64,000 bases of DNA from the NCBI GenBank assembly GCA_014218235.1, contig CM024755.1, forward strand, positions 162,991,941-163,055,940, written 5' to 3'. The notes under the pieces are model-generated. The model did no database searches and was not told where the DNA came from. It worked only from the letters and a program-made list of their open reading frames with translations. This document shows, piece after piece, positions 47,956 through 58,291 of this stretch (position 1 is its first letter; every line of letters begins with the position of its first letter). Source of the stretch: Colocasia esculenta (Eukaryota > Streptophyta > Magnoliopsida > Alismatales > Araceae). A program made the translations under genes and the position numbers.

Positions 47956-48465
47956 GATTAATCCCTAATGGATGGTCCAAACAAGAGAAAGATAAATTCT
48001 TTTCTTAGATAAAATATTACCTTTGGGAGGATCCAGAATTGTTTTAAAATTGTGCTGACAATGTCATTAGGAGATGTGTCCCCGAACATGAACATCATAG
48101 TATTCTTAATTTCTGCCATACTCTTGCAAGTGGGGGACATTTTTCTAGGAAGAAAACTATTGCCAAGGTATTGCAAAGTAGGTTCTACTGGCCCACTCTC
48201 TTAAGAGTTGCCCACACATTCAGCAATTTTGTCTCAAATGTCAAGCCATGAGCAATATTTCAAAGAGAAACATGATGCCTCTAAACCCCATCCTTGTAGT
48301 TGAAATTTTTTATGTATGGGGAATTGATTTTATGGGACCCTTTCCGCCATCACATGGGCACGAGTACATTCTTGTGGTAGTTGATTACGTTTCAAAGTGG
48401 ATTGAGGCAGTGGCAACTAGGATCAATGATCATAAGGTTGTTGAACCACTCCTATATTTTACCCT
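47956..48465 (+). pseudogene. Athila-like integrase N-terminal part (D), cut by F
   Basis: The zinc-binding region reads HSILNFCHTLASGGHFSRKK near 48094-48155 with surrounding His and Cys, then YVWGIDFMGPFPPSHGHEYI near 48312-48370 (first catalytic Asp), VVDYVSKWIEAVATR near 48378 and a last readable VEPLLYF near 48440-48460. From about 48466 the sequence is LTR of copia F, so the second Asp and the Glu of the integrase core are not in the window. Confidence 0.88.
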
Positions 48466-50741
48466 TATATTTATGATAACAAAAATTATGATTAAAAAAA
48501 ATATTTAATATCATGTTTTCCTAATAAATCTAAATTTATGATATTGTGGTGATAACAAAACTTATGATTAATTAAATATTATTAAATATATTTAATATTA
48601 TGTTTTTCCCAATAAATATAAATTTATGGAATTATTACTGTATGATGTGCACTAAAATGCTAAATCGATGTTCATTCAATATGCATCGATTTCTGTTCAA
48701 AGTGCCACATCAATTTCACTAACAACGATTTGATAAGTTACACAATGATTTGATCATGTAACGATTCATTAAGTAAAACATCGATTTGGTTTTCATAACG
48801 ATTTCATAAGTGAGAACAACGATTTGCTCTCACAATGATTTGGTTTTCATAACGATTTCATAAGTGAGAACAACAATTTGCTCTCGCAACGATTTTGTTT
48901 TCATAACGATTTCATAAGTGAGAATAACGATTTGCTCTCGCAACGATTTGGTTTTCATAACAATTTCATAAGTGAGAACAATGATTTGCTCTCACAACGA
49001 TTTGGTTTTCATAACGATTTCATATGTGAGAACAACGATTTGCTCTCACAATGATTTGGTTTTCATAACGATTTCATAAGTGGGAACAACGATTTGCTCT
49101 CATAACGTTTTTGTTCTCATAACGATTTCATAAGTAAGAAACAACGATTTGATTCTCACATCGATTCGATAAGTGCTATAATGATTTAATCGCCACATCG
49201 ATTTCTCTCTTACATCGATTTCATAAGTGAGAACATCGATTTGATAAGTTGCATAACGATTTGAACGCCATAACGATTTGATAAGTTTCACAACAATTTG
49301 GTTGCCACATCGACTTCATGTAAACATTGATTTTTCTTTATACTCAGATACTTCAAATATGTTTGGCGCCTAATGAAAAGTCAAAAATATCTCTGACATA
49401 AGATTTTCTTTTATCTCTCTAGATCTCTTCTCTTCTGTTAGACAAAAAGGTGGTCACTTACTACTTCTGGGAGAAAATAGGAAGCATAGAGGTATATGAG
49501 CCTTTTTGACAGAAACACTCTTTTATCTAAACACTTTCTTCTATGCCTGCAGACCTCGTAGACCACAAAATATCAGAAGAAAGAGAAGATGAGCAACGAC
49601 TAGAATTCCAACGGATCTCCTCAACGGATTTGTTCAAAGCTGTTCATATAAAAGATGAAGCAATGCTGAAGAACAAAGAGAGAGCTTTCCTGAAGATCTT
49701 TGAAGGAGTGTACAACCAGTGAGGAACCTCAACACCACATACACTCAAAGGAAAAGAGAGAAAGAGCCTGAGTCAAAAAGAAGTGTTCAAACAACTGAAG
49801 CACTCAAGCATTCAAGCTCCTTCCCCTCTCTTCACTCCCTCTGTGTGCATCTTGTAATCTGGGGGAGAGAGTCTTTTCGTTGAGAGTTCTTTTAGTGGTT
49901 TTCATTGTTCCAACTCTCAGCTTTGTTCTTTCTTTTCTAAAGACGACTAGAATTCCAACGGATCTCCTCAACGGATTGTTCAAGCTGTTCATATAAAAGA
50001 TGAAGCAATGCTGAAGAACAAAGAGAGAGCTTTCCTGAAGATCTTTGAAGGAGTGTACAACCAGTGAGGAACCTCAACACCACATACACTCAAAGGAAAA
50101 GAGAGAAAGAGCCTGAGTCAAGAAGTGTTCAAACACTGAAGCACTCAAGCATTCAAGCTCCTTCCCCTCTCTTCACTCCCTCTGTGTGCATCTTGTAATC
50201 TGTGGGGAGAGAGTCTTTTCGTTGAGAGTTCTTTAGTTGGTTTTCATTTGTTCCAACTCTCAGCTTTGTTCTTTCTTTCTAAAGAAAGATTCTATCCAAC
50301 GTAGGATTGTATACAGTGTAGAACCTAGCTAGGGGTTTATGTCTAGCAGAACTGCACTGGGGTTTGTACCAAGAGGTTGGCTTCATGACCTGTAAAAGAA
50401 GTGGGTTGCCTTCTTTCCCGGGGAAGAGAAGAAGACTAGCTGGGGTGTTGGGTGTTGTATTGTCCTTGAGGGGGACTGTACCCTTAGTTTTTGAAATCGC
50501 AAGAGATTGCTTCGGGACTAGACGTAGGACTTCCATGTGGGAAGGGCCGAACCAGGATAAATCTCTTTTGTTATTTGTATGATTATTTATTTGCTTCTGC
50601 ACTGCTACTCTTTATTACACTAAACTAACCAAACTTTCAAGTGATAATTTTTCGTGTTTAAGTTTCTGTTTTAGATTTCACAAAAACCTATTCACCCCCC
50701 CCCCCTTTAGGTAGCTTGTTGTCGTACCAAAAGGGCCAACA
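48466..50741 (+). mobile_element. 5' LTR of F, with array and internal duplication
   Basis: It ends GGCCAACA, two bases before the PBS. It contains an AACGATTT array (48655-49310) upstream of a TATA box CATATAAAA (49645-49653). A segment of about 345 bp is duplicated in tandem (about 49583-49935 and 49936-50284), so the TATA box appears a second time near 49988. The C-run at 50694-50705 is typical of copia LTR ends in this window. Confidence 0.85.
48655..49310. repeat. AACGATTT tandem array in LTR of F (about 54-bp unit)
   Basis: About 30 copies of AACGATTT or close variants (ACATCGATTT, ACAATGATTT) lie in 650 bp. In the centre (48796-49110) a unit of about 47-54 bp, 'cataacgatttcataagtga' plus 'gaacaacgatttgctctc' plus a variable 'caacgatttggtttt', repeats about six times. 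The edges carry the same core with other spacers. Confidence 0.9.
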
Positions 50742-50743
50742 AG

Positions 50744-50755
50744 TGGTATCAGAGC
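50744..50755 (+). other. Primer-binding site of F (tRNA-iMet type)
   Basis: TGGTATCAGAGC, two bases after the LTR end CCAACA. Confidence 0.95.
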
Positions 50756-50803
50756 GAGGTTCTTTGATTTATCAAGAAGATCCAACGATCTTAGAGAAGA
50801 TCC

Positions 50804-51736
50804 ATGGCAGCTCAAGGATATGCTTAAGGTCAATCAGTCACTAGACCTCCATTCTTCGATGGAGAGGATTACCAATATTGGAAGATGCAAATGGAATGCT
50901 TCATTCGAGGCACAAACTTGATATGTGGCAGGTAATAGAGGTAGGTGATTATGTTGTTACTCCTGCGCTGTACTGCTGCCTTACAGCAACTGATAAGAAT
51001 AATTGTCTCTAAACTTTAAAGCTAAGAACTATTTATGTTGTGCTTTCTCAAAAAGGAATTTAGTAGAGTTTCTCTGCATGTAATCTGCAAAAAGAAATGT
51101 GGGATAAACTGTAGATAACTTATGAATGAACAAATAAAGTAAACAAACTAGATAAATATTTTTTTTTTCACAATACGAACAATTAAAATGCTTCCAAACG
51201 AAAACATTACTACTATGTATAATAGATTTTCAAGCATGTAGTAGATTTAAATTCTCTTGGTAAAACTCTTTCTAATGAGGAAACCGTTAGAAAGATAGTT
51301 AGTCTTTAACTCTCTCATGTACACCTAAAGTAACTGCTATTGAAGAAGCTCATGATTTAACCAAACATTCTATTGATACTTAATAGGTTCTCTCATAGCA
51401 CATGAATTAATATGGAGCGACTATCTGAAAGCTCATCTAAAAAAAAATTTACTAATGCTCTTAAAGTTGCAGCTACTCCTTCCACCTCTTCCTCTTCTTC
51501 TAGTTCAAAAAATGCAGGATCTGAGGACAGTGATGAGATGAAGTATATCCAAGCTTCAAAATTCTAAGAAGACGAAGAATGGATCAAGAGGATCCAAAGA
51601 AAGAGAAAAGGAGAAAGAACCAGTCTGCTATGAATGCAGAAATCTGGAATCTGAGACCAGATTGTCCAAGACTCAAGAAGACTGGTCAAACCGAAAAGTC
51701 TAAGAAGCAGCACAAGAAATTCAAAGAAAAGCCATG
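50804..51736 (+). pseudogene. Copia gag of F, many stops, cut by E
   Basis: It starts ATGGCAGCTCAAGG and reads MAAQGYA, a stop, then GQSVTRPPFFDGEDYQYWKM, like G's gag. Later pieces include a Ser-rich linker (near 51475) and CYECRN near 51629 with PDC after it, the remains of a zinc knuckle. Stops and frameshifts occur throughout. The last codons before E correspond to the basic stretch before AMAA in G. Confidence 0.9.
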
Positions 51737-51741
51737 GCGGC

Positions 51742-54096
51742 TGTAACGCCCCAGAAATTTAAAATGTTAAAAAATAGAAATAATTGGTTAAAATACCTTA
51801 GGGTTGTTATTAATTGTAATAATTAGATGATAGACTTAATTAGTGGTAATGATCGTTATCCCAGTATCGTATCTCGAAGTGCGTGCCTCCACAGGACGAT
51901 ACCGGAAAAACAACGAAATAAAAATATGAGAACATCATAATTTCCAGAAAATGTGGAGAATCAAATATGTAATTATCTGAATTTTCGACGTACGGATTTC
52001 AAGGTACAGTCGACGCGACCATTTTTCGGGTGATTTTCACCTACTATAAAATAAATTCTAAAAAAAAATAAAATCACCATAATTTTGTAAAATTAGTCTA
52101 TGGTTGAAATTTAGGACAAATGGACACCATTTAGAGGTGTTTGTCTAGTGATCATTGGCCAACCGAATTAGGGACTATTTACGGTGATGATTTTATGGGA
52201 ATTTTTGGTGTGTCCACGTGTGAAGTGTTGTGAAGGCCACAACATATGGTAGAAGCTTCTATGCTTATGCTTTATTGTAAGTTTGGATGGGTTGCATGAA
52301 GCAGGTGTCCTTGGCATGGTTAAGAGAGTTTAAAAGCTTGACACCTTGATGGCCGATGTGCCATCGTGCATGGATGTTTGGGAGGTTATAAAACCTCCCA
52401 AACCCCCCGCTGTTAGATTTTCCACTTCTTGCTCTTGCCTCTCTCCTGCCCTTGTTGTGCCTACTGCTGCTTTGGGTTGTTGCGGCTGCACCTGATGGCC
52501 ACCCTGCCATGAGTGTTGCTTTATTTTAATGGAAGTTGCTGCCGCATGAACTGCTGTTTCTGCTGTTCGTGTTGATAGTGCTTGCAAATCCCGCTACAGT
52601 TTGAGTGCTGCTGCTGGAGTTGCTGAGGTACTGTCTTGCACCTTCGCGTGGGTGGCAAGCTACTGGAGCTGTTGCTTTCCTTATTTGATTAGAAGTGTGA
52701 GAACTATAGCTGTTGGGGACAGCTGCACCTTGGTTCCATCAAGACCATCAGAATGAAAGTAACATCCTTCAAATTTAGGTAGGATTCAATTATTTCCTTC
52801 CTCTCTTACTCTTACCCTTGATCTAGCAATAGAACTTATTGCTAAGTGTACAAGCTCTCAATTCTTGTTTGAGATCCGTAAGTACCTCTAGAAGCTTGTG
52901 TGCATCATGTGTGGTTGTAGAACCCTCTCCCTATCTCTTCTCTGTTCTAAGTCTTTGATTTCCACTCATGTTAAAGAAGTCATGATCACCCTTGCTTGCC
53001 TTACACTTGTGGATTCTCTTTTGAAACAATGTATTTATCCCTTATAAGCATGTTTTAGTTGTGCCTATAGGATTCAATTCCTTCTATCCTTCTCTACACT
53101 AGTGGATTACTAGCTTGAAGGGGATCTCACCTTGTATGTCATCCTATAGTTCTCATCCTATAATTCTGAAAGTATGTTCTTCATAGGACTACATTTTCCA
53201 TCATGTTTTAGTTAATTGTCATGTTTAAGTTAATGGTCATCCATGAGAGTTTATAGATAATTTCTTCTTTCTTAACTTGATTCATAACTCTGGAGTATTA
53301 TCGATATTCTTGCGTAATGTAGACCGATCCATGATGGATCTTTCTTGTCGTGAAACTGATTTCTTGAGAGATCATGGAGATCTTAAGTGTGTAACTTGAC
53401 AAGTTTTAAGTGAAAAAGAAAAGAAAGTTTAAGAGTTGACTTCCCATTTCAATTCCTTGAACTCCCTTTCAATGTGTCTTCTTGAAAAAAAATCAGCCAT
53501 ATGACCACATTCCATGTGTATATCTTCTATTCTTATGCTTTGATATTTTCATGAGTGAGGTTAAGATTATGTTTTAATTAAGTCCTAATCATGTTAGGAA
53601 TGATAGAAGAGGTTGTTAGTACCATTTATAGTTGGTTTAGAAGCATTTCAGAAAGTTTGATCAAGTTCTGTCGACAGACGAACCCATTACTGTCGACAGG
53701 AACCCACAGACAGAAGTCTGATTTCTTCACCTGTGTGTTGCTGTCAACAGCACCACTGCTTGCTATCGACAGATGCACACAGACCTGAAGATATGCTCAC
53801 TGGTTAGCCAGTCCTGTCGACAGCAACCTTGTGCCTGTCGACAGGTGGCAACAGTTCATGTTTTCAGCCATTGTTTTACTCTATTTCTTGATGCAAATCC
53901 TACCCAATTGTACCAACTAATAGTCCACCTAAATCTTATGGTTTTTACTACCTAAAAAATTACTAAAACCAGTCATGTACCCTTCTTTGTACCATGAATT
54001 ATTTCTCCGAAGTTTCGAACAACATTGACCTCGAAAGGCTACCAATCTCTGAAATCAATAAGAAAGCATAGTTTTTTCACTCTTGTGTGTAAACTT
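51742..54096 (+). mobile_element. 5' LTR of E, first part
   Basis: It aligns with LTR2 from 61447 to about 63478 with high similarity by eye. The TATA box TATAAAA is at 52387-52393, followed by a pyrimidine-rich start. CTGTCGACAG palindromes are at 53669-53847. LTR2 lacks about 370 bp corresponding to about 53290-53655. A minus-strand frame at 52330-52587 is also present in LTR2 simply because the LTRs are copies. The LTR is cut at about 54096 by copia G. Confidence 0.92.
53669..53847. repeat. CTGTCGACAG palindrome cluster in LTR1 of E
   Basis: Five CTGTCGACAG or one-base variants (CTGTCAACAG, CTATCGACAG) lie within 180 bp. The matching cluster in LTR2 is at 63053-63231, where some variant sites are intact CTGTCGACAG. 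Confidence 0.88.
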
Positions 54097-55308
54097 CAAT
54101 AAGAAATCAATAAGAAGTAATTTAGATACTTCTTTATATTTATCATAGAGTTCATTAAAAGCACTTTCTAGATTGTCAGAATCTGAATCATTACAGGAAT
54201 CAAAGGAAGAGTCAGAAGTTACCTTTTCTTCGATGTTGGCCATGAGAGCCAGGTTGGCTTCTTCTCCATCACTGCTTGAGCTTGACTCACTGTCTGAGTC
54301 ACTGCTGTTCTCCGAAGCAGCTGCCATTGCCTTCTTTTTATACTTCTTGAATTTTCTGAAATTATCCTTCTTCTTGTGATCATTCTTCTTGAGCATTGGA
54401 CAATCAGCCTTGATGTGTCCAGGCTTCTTGCATTCATAGCATATCACTTCTCCTTTCTTCGAATCCTTTACTTCTGGTTTTCTGAAATCTTTATTTTTCT
54501 TGAAAAATCTTCTCCTAGACTGGAACTTCTTCTTCTTTGCTAGAATTCTTTGAAGTCTTCGAGATAACATTGCTTCTTCATCATCACTGTCCTTACTACT
54601 TTCACTGTTGTCCAGTGATTCTTCTGATATGTCTTCATTGGCCTTGAGAGCATTTGATCGCTTCTTTCTACTGGAGGATTCTCCTAATCTCTCCATATTT
54701 ATTTCATGAGCCATAAGGGATCCTATTAACTTCTCCAATGACATTAGCTTTAGATCATTGGCTTCCTCAATGGCTGTTACCTTTGGAGTCCATGAGGATG
54801 GCAGAGATCTGAGGATCTTCCTGACCATATCTGGTACATCATAGACCTTTCCTAATCCAGCTAATCCGTTTGTGATATCTGTGAATCTACTGAACATTTG
54901 GGTTATGGATTCATCAGACTGCATCTGGAATCTTTCATATTGAGTCACAAGAATGTCGATTCTTGTCTCTTTTACCTTATCTGTCCCTTCATAGGTAATT
55001 ATGAGCTTTTCCCACATTTCCATTGCGGATTTGCAGGCTGAAACTCTGTTGAATTCTTTCTTGCTGAGGGCACAGCACAGGATGCTCTTGGCTTTGTAGT
55101 TTAAAGAGATTCTTCTTCTGTCGTCATCTGTCCACTGAGCCTTTGCATTGGTGACTAGAAGATTGCCTTCTTCTACAATGGACCATATCATGTAATTGTG
55201 GCCTTGTAGAAAGTATTCCATTCTTGTCTTCCAATAGGTATAATCTTCTCCATCAAACAAAGGAGGTCTGTTGACTGACTGACCTTCGAAGTTACCTTGG
55301 GCTGCCAT
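54055..55308 (-). CDS. Copia gag of G, 417 codons, C-terminus fused to LTR of E
   Basis: This is the longest open frame of the window. The start ATG at 55308 lies about 50 bp after the PBS. The N-terminus (GQSVNRPPLFDGEDYTYWKT) is the DUF4219-type head, followed by the UBN2-type gag core (SAMEMWEKLIITYEGTDKVK; TQMFSRFTDITNGLAGLG; VRKILRSLPSSW), a Ser/Asp-rich linker, a basic stretch and one CCHC knuckle CYECKKPGHIKADC near 54407-54450. A second acidic Ser-rich segment follows, then LYDKYKEVSK. The last 13 or so residues (from about 54096) are LTR1 of E read on the minus strand, so the natural continuation into pol is lost. It would bind RNA and form capsids; whether it is expressed is unknown. 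Confidence 0.9.
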   Translation of the reverse strand: MAAQGNFEGQSVNRPPLFDGEDYTYWKTRMEYFLQGHNYMIWSIVEEGNLLVTNAKAQWTDDDRRRISLNYKAKSILCCALSKKEFNRVSACKSAMEMWEKLIITYEGTDKVKETRIDILVTQYERFQMQSDESITQMFSRFTDITNGLAGLGKVYDVPDMVRKILRSLPSSWTPKVTAIEEANDLKLMSLEKLIGSLMAHEINMERLGESSSRKKRSNALKANEDISEESLDNSESSKDSDDEEAMLSRRLQRILAKKKKFQSRRRFFKKNKDFRKPEVKDSKKGEVICYECKKPGHIKADCPMLKKNDHKKKDNFRKFKKYKKKAMAAASENSSDSDSESSSSSDGEEANLALMANIEEKVTSDSSFDSCNDSDSDNLESAFNELYDKYKEVSKLLLIDFLLKFTHKSEKTMLSY

Positions 55309-55358
55309 GGATCTTTACTCTTCAGATCGTTAGATCTTCTTCTTTGTCGAAGAGACTC

Positions 55359-55370
55359 GCTCTGATACCA
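55359..55370 (-). other. Primer-binding site of G (tRNA-iMet type)
   Basis: Minus strand TGGTATCAGAGC, two bases from the LTR end (plus-strand TGTTGCCC). Confidence 0.95.
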
Positions 55371-55372
55371 CC

Positions 55373-57675
55373 TGTTGCCCAGCTAGCTAGCCCAGAGGGG
55401 GGGTGAATGGGTTATCAAAAATTTGATCTTTGATTAATACCTGTTCACTAAAAGGATTACACAACAACTTAAACGAAGGTTAGAGTTAGAGGAAATGAGA
55501 CAGCAAACACACAAAACACAACCACAAGACACAAGGATTTTTATCCTGGTTCGAAACTCCTCTCCACAGGAGACCTACGTCCAGTCCCTGAGCAATACCT
55601 CAGGATTTCACTATCAAGGGTACTATCCCCCTCACGGATCCTTACACCCAGCCTCAACTGGTCTTCCTTCAACCTGAAGGGAAAACAACCACCCTGGATA
55701 CCACCAGGTCTTCCTTCACCCAGAAGGGAACACAACTAATAAAAAGAAGTATGAGAACAAGCTTCAGGAACTAGCTCAAACAGCTACAATCTGAAGCAAA
55801 CAAGCCTCGAGAGAGAAGGAATTTTAACACTGGTTTCTCTCCAAAGACTACACTTGCTCTCACAGGAATTTCTTCTTGAACACTGAGAGCTAAAGAGCTA
55901 AGATGGATTGGAATGGAGTGCTTTGCTCTTGTTTGAATCACAGAAGACTTGAAGGATTGGCGATGCTTTCTTTCAGAATAAGATTCATCAAAAAGTATTC
56001 TCCTTCTTAGTCTTGAGTCTTGTATTTAAGCTTCTTCTTGAAATTTGAACGTTAAAGATCCGTTGTCTCTCATCCCGGTGTACGTTAGACTGGTCTGCAA
56101 GGAAGCTTCTGATCTTCAGTCTTTTATCCTTTAGTACATGCCAGAGAAACATTTTAATATCTTTTATCTTGTGTCCAACGTTGTACAGATAGATCTTGTC
56201 AGGTATCTGCAAGCATGTCAACAATAAATAGGAGACAGCTAGGGCTGTCGTCGATTGTTAGTTGCAGTTGGAACAGATATTGCAATATATAGAAAAGCTC
56301 CTTTCTGTCCAAAAAGGACGTAGACAGAGTAGCATAAAAGTGGAAGATATTGTCTGTATGCATGAGAGATACGTTCAGAGAGCATTGAATGCGTAGCAGT
56401 CAAACAGATGAGATACTACTTTGACTATTCAACGTATATTGAAGAGTATTATACTGATATAACAATGAAATCGATATGATCAAGCCCGATGCCTTTATGA
56501 CTTATGAAATCGTTACACGAATCGAATCGTTATACGCATCACAAAAATCGATGTGATTACTTACCAAATCGTTACTGATAAGCAAGTCGTTATAATCATC
56601 AAAGAAATCGATATGAAACTCTTAACACATCGTTGTATCAAGCAAATCGTTCTGAGTTCTAAAGAGATCGTTTCGACAAGAAAATCGTTACGAGGTCTAA
56701 AGAAATCGTTACGAGAACTAAAGAAGTCGTTACGGCTAGAAAGTCGTTGTGAGTTCTAAAGAAATCGTTACGAGAACTAAAGAAGTCGTTACGGCTAGAA
56801 AGTCGTTGTGAATTCCAAAGAAATCGTTACGAGAACTTAAGAAATCGTTACGGCTAGAAAGTCGTTGTGAGTTTTAAAGAAATCGTTACGAGAACTAAAG
56901 AAGTCGTTACGGCTAGAAAGTCGTTGTGAATTCCAAAGAAATCGTTACGAGAACTTAAGAAGTCGTTACGGCTAGAAAGTCGTTGTGAGTTCTAAAGAAA
57001 TCATTACGAGAACTAAAGAAGTCGTTATGGCTAGAAAGTCATTGTGAATTCCAAAGAAATCGTTACAAGAACTTAAGAAATCGTTACGGCTAGAAAGTCG
57101 TTGTGAGTTCTAAAGAAATCGTTACGAGAACTAAAGAAGTCGTTACGGCTAGAAAGTCGTTGTGAGTTCTAAAGAAATCGTTACGAGTACTGAAAAAATC
57201 GTTACGACAGACAAGTCGTTACGCTTTCAAAAGAAATCGTTGCGATGTCTTATAGAATCGTTGCGACGGTCAAGTCGTTGCGCTTTCCAAAGAAATCGTT
57301 GCGATGTCATATAGAATCGTTATGAGATCTTTAAGAAATCGTTGCGGTATCAATTTGTTTGAAACATCACGACTTTTCGGTCAGAAAGGAAGTCGATCAT
57401 AATACTTATGAAATCGTTATGATGACTATTGAAATCGATATGAACTTATAAAGGAATCGTTCTGATTATCAATAGGGGTCGTTATGAAGTATGAAGAAGT
57501 CGATGCAATGACTTGGGAAAAATTATGAAGTGAGAGTCTTACCTGATTGTCTTGAACTTTCTTTTACTTTTATTTCCTGTCCTCAAGGCTCAAGTAATTC
57601 ATTAGTAATGTTTTGTTAATCATCAAAATTAATATATACATAAGTGAATTAATTTATATGGAGAGAGTTTGGTCA
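55373..57675 (-). mobile_element. LTR of G
   Basis: It starts TGTTGCCCAGC on the plus strand, with a G-run at 55396-55402. It contains the 59-bp array at 56640-57200 and further AAATCGTT words to about 57500. The right boundary is inferred from where E-type sequence (GATTGTCAGTGGCC) resumes near 57678; a TTAATCATCA block near 57616-57625 (sense TGATGATTAA) may be the true LTR start. Confidence 0.75.
56480..57500. repeat. AAATCGTT (sense AACGATTT) array in LTR of G, 59-bp unit
   Basis: In 56702-57180 a 59-bp unit, 'aaatcgttacgagaactaaa' plus 'gaagtcgttacggctagaaa' plus 'gtcgttgtgagttctaaag', repeats about eight times with few changes. Each unit holds three TCGTT cores spaced about 20 bp. Flanking DNA (56480-56700 and 57190-57500) holds the same core with diverged spacers. 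Confidence 0.95.
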
Positions 57676-57679
57676 TCAT

Positions 57680-58276
57680 GATTGTCAGTGGCCGTACGGG
57701 GGCAAATTTGTCAGTGGCCGTACGGGGGCATTGAGGACATCGAGATATTTGACATTACATCAATTCGTACTTGATTAGTTATCATGTCATGCTTGTGTGT
57801 GTGATTTTGTATTTGATTATGAACTCAAGTATCATCATGAACTATTGATTCTAATTCCAACATTGTACTTGTTCAACACATGTTATTGACTGATCTCGTG
57901 TTTTTGTTCTTGGAACACACCATGTTAATGATCTTTGCTCATTCTACCTTGGATATATATATTTATGTTTGAATCCTTTTAGAGAAGTTGAATCCTACTG
58001 GGCTAGTTAGCTCACCCAATCCTACTATTTCAGGTACCTACAATTCTAGAAGGCGAAAACTTTGGGATTTGTGTGTGGAGAGAACAACCGTGGCGACATT
58101 TAATTTTTGAGATTCTAAATCAGGAATCATGTAACACCTATTGAATGGCAAATAATACCTATTATTTACTGAAGCTTCTGAGTAAATGTCCTGTTCAATT
58201 AGTATAATTTTACTCTTGAATACTCGTTCGTTCACGTTCTGGCATTTATGGGCATATTAAATGTCGTGACGTGACA
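57680..58276 (+). mobile_element. 5' LTR of E, last part
   Basis: It resumes with two CAGTGGCCGTACGGGGG units (57684 and 57711) and matches 63742-64000. It ends GTGACGTGACA at 58276. The end segment 'gctagttagctcaccc' near 58000 is the kind of sequence seen near LTR ends of this gypsy type. Confidence 0.9.
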
Positions 58277-58279
58277 GAA

Positions 58280-58291
58280 TGGTATCAGAGC
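58280..58291 (+). other. Primer-binding site of E (tRNA-iMet type)
   Basis: TGGTATCAGAGC, three bases after the LTR end TGACA. Confidence 0.95.

Larger units (their letters stand above)
9089..48465 (+). mobile_element. Athila-like gypsy element D (interrupted by A, H, I and F)
   Basis: D starts at TG (9089) inside the RT of J. Its LTR is split by element A into 9089-9212 and 37693-38877. The order then is PBS, leader, gag, protease, RT/RNase H and integrase, always on the plus strand, with insertions H and I in between. The integrase is cut near 48465 by element F. The 3' LTR is not in the window. The PBS type, gag and pol sequences agree on the Athila lineage. All domains carry stops or frameshifts. 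Confidence 0.88.
48466..51741 (+). mobile_element. Copia element F (plus strand), truncated by E
   Basis: Order on the plus strand is LTR (about 48466-50741), PBS (50744-50755) and decayed gag (50804-51736). It is cut at 51741 by the LTR of E. The gag is the same family as that of G (54097-57675, minus strand). The exact LTR start is uncertain because two similar stretches ('tgataacaaa' at about 48473 and about 48550) lie side by side. The 3' part of F should lie beyond E, outside the window. Confidence 0.88.
54097..57675 (-). mobile_element. Copia fragment G (minus strand) in LTR1 of E
   Basis: It consists of one LTR (55373 to about 57675), PBS (55359-55370) and gag up to 54097. Protease, integrase, RT and the second LTR are missing. 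LTR1 of E loses about 250 bp at the G junctions compared with LTR2 (63479-63742 has no counterpart), so this is not a simple insertion; a deletion or ectopic recombination is involved. G belongs to the family of F. Confidence 0.85.

Noticed and set aside
50744..50755. Possible tRNA-Met gene signals at the TGGTATCAGAGC sites
   Set aside because: Only the primer-binding complement is present, next to LTR ends; no cloverleaf sequence surrounds it.
52330..52587. Minus-strand frame conserved at 62106-62306
   Set aside because: Conserved only because both are LTRs of E; it contains the complement of the TATA-side leader and is Gln/Ala-rich through CTG-type repeats.
56640..57200. Regularly spaced repeats resembling a CRISPR array
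   Set aside because: Units are 59-bp tandem repeats without unique spacers, inside a plant copia LTR; no cas genes, and the setting is eukaryotic.
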